Shown here: piece by piece, positions 1 to 4,757 of the stretch
Position numbering within the stretch: position 1 is the stretch's first letter
How the letters are laid out: each line of letters opens with the position of its first letter
Assembly: GCA_030589825.1 (NCBI GenBank)
Contig: JAUUZT010000002.1
Span: forward strand, 1 to 20,934
Reading direction: 5' to 3'
DNA length: 20,934 nt
DNA from: Dehalococcoidia bacterium
Lineage (GTDB): Bacteria; Chloroflexota; Dehalococcoidia; GIF9; AB-539-J10
The notes under the pieces: generated by a model
Database searches by the model: none
What the model was told of the DNA's origin: nothing
The model's input: the letters and a program-made list of their open reading frames with translations, nothing else
Program-made: the position numbers and the translations under genes

Positions 1-1474
1 CTTGTCTAAGTAGTTCCCATGTGCCCAATGTAATTTTGTGAAACTCATGGTCAAGAGGAACATCAAGTGCTTGACCTCTGGGATAGCGAATTGACATGGG
101 ATGTTTACTCTCGGTAGAAGTATAAAGTAGATGTTGAAGCTCGTTCTCATCCTTAGGAGAAGAAATAATCATATTGGGCATCAGGCTAAGATAAGACAGG
201 TCAAATATGCCTTGGTGAGTCTTGCCGTCAGAACCTACAATACCACTGCGATCAATAGCAAATATAACTGGAAGGTCCTGGAGGCACACGTCGTGCAATA
301 TCTGATCAAAACCACGCTGCAGGAATGTTGAATATATTGCTACAATCGGTATGAAGCCGCGAGTAGCAAGTCCTGCAGCCAATGTGACTGCATGTTGTTC
401 CGAAATCCCTGTGTCATAGATACGGTCAGGGAATTGTTCCGCCAGAAGAGAAAGGCCGTTACCTTTAACCATTGCTGCGCTAATAATAACTATACTGCTA
501 TTGTTTCTCAGTAGCTTCTCAGTAGTGCTGGCAAAAACCTCACTATATGAAACAGTAGTCTTTGGAGCACTTCTCACAGGTGCAACACCATGAAAACTAA
601 CCGGATTATCTTCAGCGGGGATGTACCCCTTTCCCTTTTTGGTTAACACATGAATTACTATAGGCTTGTTATAGTTCTTTGCTTTAATTAAAACACTTTC
701 AATTTCAGCGATGTTGTGCCCATTTACAGGACCGAGATAAGTAAAGCCAAGCTGTTCCCACAACATCGTTGGCATGATTATTGATTTTAGGCCCTCCTTT
801 AGACGATGGATTACCCAATGCATCTGTTTTCCAAGCGGCAAGAGAGATAGCAATCGATTTGTTTTTATCTTTATATTCCCGTATCGGTAGTTAGAGCGGA
901 GTGTGTTGAGGTATCGAGATATTGCACCTATTGTAGGGGAGATTGCCATACCATTGTCATTTAGTACCACAATTAGCTTTGTTCCCAGGTGTCCTGCGTG
1001 ATTTAGAGCCTCGTATGTCATACCGCAGGTGACGCTGCCATCACCAATTATAGTTACAACATGATGGTTTTCAGGAGAAAGGTCACGTGCCAGTGCTATA
1101 CCCAGAGCTGCCGAAATAGAAGTGCCACCATGTCCTGCTCCAAAGGGGTCATGGGGGCTTTCATCTCTATCTGTAAATCCCGAGATACCATGATATTGGC
1201 GTAATGAGTGAAATAGCTCTTTTCTTCCTGTTAAAAGTTTGTGGGCGTAACATTGGTGCCCTACATCCCATATCAGTTTATCGTTGGGGCTATCAAAAAC
1301 CCGATGTAACGCAATAGTTAGCTCAACCACTCCCAGGTTTGAAGCCAGGTGGCCACCATTCTCAGTCACTTGCTTTATTATTAGTTTTCTGATTTCGATT
1401 GAGAGTTGTTTAAGACTATTTTGATTCAGAGATTTAATATCAGCAGGACCATGAATTTTATCTAGTATCTGCAT
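1..1474 (-). CDS. dxs: 1-deoxy-D-xylulose-5-phosphate synthase (3'-truncated by window edge)
   Basis: My reverse-strand translation from ATG at 1474 stays open for 491 codons to the left edge. The usual length is about 630 residues, so the C-terminal domain is missing only because the window ends. The enzyme condenses pyruvate and glyceraldehyde-3-phosphate with thiamine diphosphate, the first step of the MEP isoprenoid pathway. Visible family blocks are the opening MQILDKIHGPADIKSL, the DVGHQCYAHK block, the HDPFGAGHGGTS block, the ThDP motif starting GDG at residues 144-146 and ending LNDN near 171-174, the GISEQHAV block with the catalytic Glu, and DRSGIVGSDGKTHQG. AAGG lies just before the ATG; an in-frame GTG at 1483 is a less likely start. 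The pathway link to the polyprenyl synthase at 19095-20135 is metabolic only, since the two genes are far apart. Confidence 0.96.
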   Translation of the reverse strand, partial: MQILDKIHGPADIKSLNQNSLKQLSIEIRKLIIKQVTENGGHLASNLGVVELTIALHRVFDSPNDKLIWDVGHQCYAHKLLTGRKELFHSLRQYHGISGFTDRDESPHDPFGAGHGGTSISAALGIALARDLSPENHHVVTIIGDGSVTCGMTYEALNHAGHLGTKLIVVLNDNGMAISPTIGAISRYLNTLRSNYRYGNIKIKTNRLLSLLPLGKQMHWVIHRLKEGLKSIIMPTMLWEQLGFTYLGPVNGHNIAEIESVLIKAKNYNKPIVIHVLTKKGKGYIPAEDNPVSFHGVAPVRSAPKTTVSYSEVFASTTEKLLRNNSSIVIISAAMVKGNGLSLLAEQFPDRIYDTGISEQHAVTLAAGLATRGFIPIVAIYSTFLQRGFDQILHDVCLQDLPVIFAIDRSGIVGSDGKTHQGIFDLSYLSLMPNMIISSPKDENELQHLLYTSTESKHPMSIRYPRGQALDVPLDHEFHKITLGTWELLRQ

Positions 1475-1502
1475 TACCTTCACTTTTCACATAGGGACAA
1501 TA

Positions 1503-1512
1503 GAGCATGCTC
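1503..1512. repeat. 10-bp perfect palindrome upstream of dxs
   Basis: GAGCATGCTC is a perfect 10-bp palindrome lying 29-38 bp before the dxs start codon. It could be a protein-binding site or chance. No second copy was noticed in the window. Confidence 0.3.
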
Positions 1513-1747
1513 AGAATATTGTCATAGTTATCAGTTATATGTTCTTATTTGGCTATAAAATGTTATCAGATGCTTAGTTAGCTTACAAGAAAGGCCAGAA
1601 TTATATAAATAATAAAAATGAATGATAGATGAGGTTTAAGAAATAAGCATGAAGGGAACTTTAAAACACTTAAATTATTAAACTTCTTGCAGAGAAATAT
1701 ATAGAAAGAAAGTCTAGTTGCCTGATAAATATAGGTTGATCAGTTCA

Positions 1748-2365
1748 TTATTCTATTAATGGTCTATTAATGATTCCCTTAAGGATAAAGCTATTTAGTG
1801 ACTTAAGTTTTATCAATTGACTGCAAAATATCAGTAATACAATGGCGCCAACGATTTCAGGTATGTATGTAACAGGCGAAGTAGTTAGTTCTATAAACAT
1901 GTTCTTTACAACGAGCAGGATATTAGAATCGCCCTGAGTGAAATTCAACCCGTAAAGAGGCCAGAAAAGTGTATGTGGACAAAGCCACATTTGGTCAAAG
2001 ATGAGATGCGTGAATGTACCAAATGAGATTACAAGAAGCCAGTTTCTTTTTGTTCTTTTATATAAATATGTTCCTGCGATGGTAATAAGAAACAGGAAGA
2101 GAGCAGTGTGGCAGAAAATCCTTCCATTGGAGAGCGTATTGCTAAAGATTATATGACCCAATGGTTTATCTATAATATCAGGGAGTAATGAGCCTATAAG
2201 TAATACTCGGATGTCTATATGCTTTGTCAATGAATTAAGCCTGGTTGACAGTTGGTCGTTTATCGTGCTTGATGAGTGTATAGACTCTTTACGAAAACGT
2301 TTTCGATACAAAATTGTATCCAGGACAATGGCAGTACCCAGGGTGATTCCTGTATGGCCAACAAT
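1748..2365 (-). CDS. Membrane-bound metal-dependent hydrolase-like protein (PF04307/YdjM type), anomalous 5' end
   Basis: A membrane protein of about 205 residues resembling the LexA-regulated, inner-membrane YdjM-type family. Visible features are the block LLIGSLLPDIIDKPLGH, a helix around FCHTALFLFLITIAG, the block FGTFTHLIFDQMW, and a C-terminal helix (IPEIVGAIVLLIFCSQ). Histidines and aspartates sit at the helix ends, as in the family. A standard start would be TTG at 2311, but the frame stays open upstream and encodes VGHTGITLGTA, the usual N-terminal motif of this family, so the real protein begins earlier. The only upstream ATG (2370-2368, with AGAGG 9 nt before it) is one base out of frame. 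I set the start at the in-frame ATT (2365) for that reason. Either a near-cognate start, a one-base deletion or an assembly error is possible. The molecular function of the family is poorly defined. Confidence 0.75.
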   Translation of the reverse strand: MVGHTGITLGTAIVLDTILYRKRFRKESIHSSSTINDQLSTRLNSLTKHIDIRVLLIGSLLPDIIDKPLGHIIFSNTLSNGRIFCHTALFLFLITIAGTYLYKRTKRNWLLVISFGTFTHLIFDQMWLCPHTLFWPLYGLNFTQGDSNILLVVKNMFIELTTSPVTYIPEIVGAIVLLIFCSQLIKLKSLNSFILKGIINRPLIE

Positions 2366-2500
2366 AACATATTATCAAACCTCTGCTATGAGTTGTTTAG
2401 CTAAGCATACACTGTTCCACTATGTGATTCGACTAGATTAATAAATATATGATTATTGCTTATAATACGTCCTTTTTATTTCAAGAATACATTTGGGGAT

Positions 2501-2515
2501 TTACTAACTTAGTAA
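2501..2515. repeat. 15-bp near-perfect palindrome (operator-like)
   Basis: TTACTAA-C-TTAGTAA gives two perfect 7-bp arms around a single central base, the typical form of a dimeric repressor site. It lies about 135 bp before the minus-strand membrane-protein gene and about 70 bp before the plus-strand tRNA promoter. No regulator is identified. Confidence 0.35.
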
Positions 2516-2584
2516 GATATCACCATATAATATTCAAATTTATAGGTTCTATAAAATATATATTGGGTAATAAACAGCTTTAAC

Positions 2585-2613
2585 TTGACCTAATAGGGGA
2601 TGGCTCCTATAAT
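2585..2613 (+). promoter_or_regulatory. Sigma70-type promoter of the tRNA pair
   Basis: TTGACC at 2585-2590 and a perfect TATAAT at 2608-2613 are separated by exactly 17 bp. Transcription would start near 2620 and run through an ~80-nt leader into the tRNA-Gly gene at 2703. Confidence 0.65.
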
Positions 2614-2702
2614 TTAGCTTGGAACTGGCATTATTAGCTAAGGTTACTACAATACAAGGCTTTTAACTGCTATACTTTAATACTAGGATAGTAGATGCTG
2701 AT

Positions 2703-2777
2703 GCGGGAGTAGCTCAGCGGTAGAGTTCCTGCCTTCCAAGTAGGGTGTCGCGGGTTCGAATCCCGTCTCCCGCTCCA
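2703..2777 (+). tRNA. tRNA-Gly(TCC), CCA encoded
   Basis: A complete cloverleaf. Acceptor stem GCGGGAG pairs with CTCCCGC, D-stem GCTC pairs with GAGT, and anticodon stem CCTGC pairs with GTAGG around loop CTTCCAA. The anticodon TCC is at 2735-2737, and the T-arm is GCGGG-TTCGAAT-CCCGT. The discriminator is T2774 and CCA (2775-2777) is genomically encoded. It decodes GGA, and by wobble other GGN glycine codons. It is cotranscribed with the next tRNA, 4 nt away. Confidence 0.96.
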
Positions 2778-2781
2778 ATAG

Positions 2782-2856
2782 GGGCCCGTAGCTCAGCGGC
2801 AGAGCGTCCGGCTCATAACCGGTTGGTCGTAGGTTCGAATCCTACCGGGCCCACCA
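2782..2856 (+). tRNA. tRNA with CAT anticodon: elongator Met or lysidine-type Ile2
   Basis: A complete cloverleaf. Acceptor GGGCCCG pairs with CGGGCCC, D-stem GCTC pairs with GAGC, and anticodon loop CTCATAA has CAT at 2814-2816. The T-arm is GTAGG-TTCGAAT-CCTAC and CCA is encoded at 2854-2856. The 1-72 pair is G-C, so it is not an initiator tRNA. The anticodon stem has a T-T mismatch at its outer pair (2807/2823). CAT can mean elongator methionine, or isoleucine after TilS converts C34 to lysidine. The sequence alone does not decide this, so the Met call is provisional. Confidence 0.93.
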
Positions 2857-2923
2857 TAATTATTCTGTAAGTATATCAACTGTTGTTGACATAATAGTTT
2901 ATCTATTCGTTTTATGATTGCCT

Positions 2924-3850
2924 CTAACTAACCGGATGATATTTGTGGTGTGTGTCCTCAGCATACCTGTCTGAAGCATGAACATAACGAGTTGTGGTAT
3001 CAAGTGATTCATGACCGAGTAGAATCTGAAGTGCTGCTGGATTTGCTCCACTTTCAGCTAGATAAGTTGCAAAGCCATGACGTAGAGAATGAGCTGAAGT
3101 GGGAACATTAATCTTTAATTTTTCTCTATATCTTTTAATCCTTTCCTGGAGATAGTTGGTGGATATTCTTCTTGTGGGACTATTTATATTTCTACCAGAG
3201 TATGGGATGAATAATGCAGGACAATCGTCATTACGGGTGCTTAAATATAGATTAAGTTGATGACTGGCTCGTGGTGTCAGATAAACAAAACGTTGTTTTT
3301 TACCTTTTCCAGTAATAAATATTCGTCCACTATCGTCAATCTGGCTACGATTTAAATTACAGAGTTCTGAAATGCGCATTCCTGTTGACAGAAGTAATTC
3401 CAACATTGCACGATTTCTAATAGCCAGCTTGGAATTAGTTTCTAGTGAACTGGGGGCTTCAACAAGTCGTACCAAATCATGTAATTCGGCAACCTGGGAA
3501 TGTTTACGTCCAGTCTTTGTTAATTTGACTGACTCAGGGGGTATTGGACAGTCATAGTCCATTTCGATTAAATATTTTAAATATCCTCTGATAGAGGAAA
3601 GCATTCGGTTAACAGAACTTGAATCAAGTTTTTTACCTTTGAGATTAAGTCGGGGGGTAATACGGTCGCGGGAAACCAGGTATGCCTTATAGTAGGTGAT
3701 TGTGCGCTTATTAAGATTGGCGAAATCAATTTTACATTCCAGTAAAAAATTATCAAATATTTGCAAGTCACGTTCATAATTATAAACAGTTTCCACCGAA
3801 TAGTTATTGGCTTGAAGATTCAACAAGAAATCATCTATATGTGCAATCAT
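2924..3850 (-). CDS. Tyrosine recombinase, XerC/XerD-like
   Basis: A complete 308-residue tyrosine recombinase, about the length of XerC/XerD (~300). An N-terminal SAM-like core-binding domain (about 1-100) is followed by the catalytic domain. All active-site residues are present: Arg159 in GMRISEL, Lys182 in GKGKKQR, His254 and Arg257 in HSLRHG, His280 in LGHES, and nucleophile Tyr289 in TTRYVHAS. Family members cut and rejoin DNA through a 3'-phosphotyrosine, either resolving chromosome dimers at dif or integrating mobile DNA. ATG at 3850 is preceded by GGAG 7 nt away. The gene converges on two tRNA genes only 67 bp from its stop codon, a position common for integrases, but no cargo genes, excisionase or duplicated tRNA 3' end is visible. 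Housekeeping Xer and domesticated integrase both remain possible. Confidence 0.93.
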   Translation of the reverse strand: MIAHIDDFLLNLQANNYSVETVYNYERDLQIFDNFLLECKIDFANLNKRTITYYKAYLVSRDRITPRLNLKGKKLDSSSVNRMLSSIRGYLKYLIEMDYDCPIPPESVKLTKTGRKHSQVAELHDLVRLVEAPSSLETNSKLAIRNRAMLELLLSTGMRISELCNLNRSQIDDSGRIFITGKGKKQRFVYLTPRASHQLNLYLSTRNDDCPALFIPYSGRNINSPTRRISTNYLQERIKRYREKLKINVPTSAHSLRHGFATYLAESGANPAALQILLGHESLDTTTRYVHASDRYAEDTHHKYHPVS

Positions 3851-3863
3851 ATATATTCTCCAT

Positions 3864-3904
3864 ACTGAATAATAACTGAGTGTAAGAGTTATTATACTCA
3901 GTTA
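3864..3904. repeat. Overlapping inverted repeats over the recombinase transcription start (operator-like)
   Basis: Two overlapping 9-bp inverted repeats are visible: ATAATAACT (3869-3877) with AGTTATTAT (3887-3895), and TAACTGAGT (3873-3881) with ACTCAGTTA (3896-3904). The first can extend outward through ACTGA (3864-3868) and TCAGT (3898-3902) with a 2-base bulge. The arms share bases, so the two pairings exclude each other. The element covers the predicted transcription start of the recombinase and ends 13 bp before its ATG, fitting a repressor operator or a leader switch. Confidence 0.6.
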
Positions 3905-3932
3905 ATATTATCATATCTAATTTAATTGTCAA
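3905..3932 (-). promoter_or_regulatory. Sigma70-type promoter of the recombinase gene
   Basis: On the minus strand a perfect TTGACA (3932-3927) is followed after 16 bp by TAATAT (3910-3905). The predicted start near 3898 lies inside the inverted-repeat element. Confidence 0.6.
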
Positions 3933-4185
3933 ACAATCAGCCCGTTTCTTTAAAATGTTATAATCTGGGTGTTAACCAGATTAATAATATTGTTAATATG
4001 TCCTACAATAAAGAAATTGTTAACAGGATTGTAAATATAATATTTGAATGATAAAAAACCAGTCTTGTCCCCTGGAACCATAATATATCCTGACAAGATG
4101 AAGGTTTGAGGAAAATTAACCACCAGGAATTGCTTAAGGTTGTAAATAGGCATTGCAGATAAATGGTACAAAAGGAGGTTGGGAG
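3933..4185. other. Part of the 335-bp gap between divergent recombinase and the 4186 gene: hairpins and TGTTAA repeats
   Basis: With 3851-3932 this forms a 335-bp gap between divergent genes. An 8-bp inverted repeat, TAATCTGG (3961-3968) with CCAGATTA (3976-3983), has a 7-base loop. TGTTAA occurs three times (3970, 3991, 4018). TCTTGTC (4063-4069) and GACAAGA (4092-4098) form a wider 7-bp inverted repeat. The ribosome binding site AAAGGAGG (4171-4178) ends 7 nt before ATG at 4186. I could not place the plus-strand promoter with confidence. Confidence 0.4.
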
Positions 4186-4410
4186 ATGAGAAAGATTGGT
4201 GGTCTTTTATTGTTGATTGGAATTTGTATTCTGACAGTTTGGGGAATAATACAATGGATTAGAGAGATATTTCCTTCGGTGCCCGATTATGTTAGTGTTG
4301 CAATTGTAATAGCGGTCATTGGATTATGTCTTATTATTATATCTCTCATCAGGGAGAGGATTAAGGATACAGAGGAAGATAAAAAGAAATTTAAAGGGGT
4401 GGAAAAATGA
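4186..4410 (+). CDS. Small two-helix membrane protein, unknown function
   Basis: A 74-residue protein starting at ATG 4186, chosen because AAAGGAGG precedes it by 7 nt; an in-frame upstream ATG at 4153 lacks such a site. Two hydrophobic segments are clear: about residues 4-23 (GGLLLLIGICILTVWGIIQW) and about 35-57 (YVSVAIVIAVIGLCLIIISL), joined by a short loop with REIFPSVPD. A charged C-terminal tail follows (RERIKDTEEDKKKFKG). Its stop overlaps the start of the YbjQ-like gene by 4 nt (ATGA), so the two are very likely translationally coupled and may act together at the membrane. I do not recognise a family. Confidence 0.8.
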   Translation: MRKIGGLLLLIGICILTVWGIIQWIREIFPSVPDYVSVAIVIAVIGLCLIIISLIRERIKDTEEDKKKFKGVEK

Positions 4411-4727
4411 TAATTTGCACCAGCGAACAAATAGTTGGTAAGCGAATAACAGAAACGATTGGATTGGCTCGTGGAAGTACTATCAGGGCAAGAAATGTTG
4501 GACGAGATTTAATGGCTAGTTTACGGAATATCGTGGGTGGTGAAATTAAAGACTATACAGTTATGTTAGCTCAAGCTAGAGAGGAAGCACTGCAAAGAAT
4601 GAGTGAACAAGCCGAGGAAAAAGGAGCTAATGCCATTGTTTGTTTAAGATTTGTGTCATCGACGGTATCATCTGGAGCAGCTGAGATGGTTGCTTATGGA
4701 ACAGCAGTAAAAGTAGTAGATGACTAA
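4407..4727 (+). CDS. YbjQ/UPF0145 family protein
   Basis: A 106-residue protein matching the YbjQ/UPF0145 (PF01906) family at full length (usually 100-110). Typical blocks are the opening with TSEQIVGKRI, GLARGSTIRARNVGRD, the long helix AREEALQRMSEQAEEKGANAIV, and the closing strand VAYGTAVKV. Family structures form pentamers. The label heavy-metal-binding is sometimes used, but the biochemical role is not established, and I see no cysteine cluster here beyond two isolated cysteines. It overlaps the upstream two-helix gene by 4 nt and precedes purL by 30 nt, so it probably lies in the same transcript. Nothing in it suggests a purine role. Confidence 0.9.
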   Translation: MIICTSEQIVGKRITETIGLARGSTIRARNVGRDLMASLRNIVGGEIKDYTVMLAQAREEALQRMSEQAEEKGANAIVCLRFVSSTVSSGAAEMVAYGTAVKVVDD

Positions 4728-4757
4728 CATATTTAGTCACATCAGGAGTAATTATTA

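Larger units (their letters stand above)
2371..2702. other. 332-bp AT-rich gap between the PF04307-like gene and the tRNA pair
   Basis: No protein-like reading frame was recognised here. It holds a 15-bp palindrome (2501-2515) and the tRNA promoter (2585-2613). It must also contain the minus-strand promoter of the PF04307-like gene, which I could not place with confidence. Confidence 0.6.

Noticed and set aside
131..331. Open frame on the plus strand inside dxs
   Set aside because: It is antisense to strongly conserved dxs coding sequence. The same applies to the other opposite-strand frames inside purL, ribBA, pgk and the polyprenyl synthase gene.
2211..2441. 76-codon plus-strand frame across the start of the PF04307-like gene
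   Set aside because: The opposite strand carries the conserved GHTGITLG segment there; this frame is antisense to it.
3961..4098. CRISPR-like or iteron-like repeats (three TGTTAA copies)
   Set aside because: Six-base AT-rich words are expected by chance in this composition, and the spacings (21 and 27) are irregular.
3950..4171. 73-codon minus-strand open frame in the gap before the small membrane protein gene
   Set aside because: It starts with TTG without a ribosome binding site, lies over the leader of the opposite gene and its hairpins, and shows no recognisable domain.
2703..4727. Genomic island bounded by the tRNA and recombinase
   Set aside because: No second copy of the tRNA 3' end, no phage or conjugation genes, and flanking genes are housekeeping.
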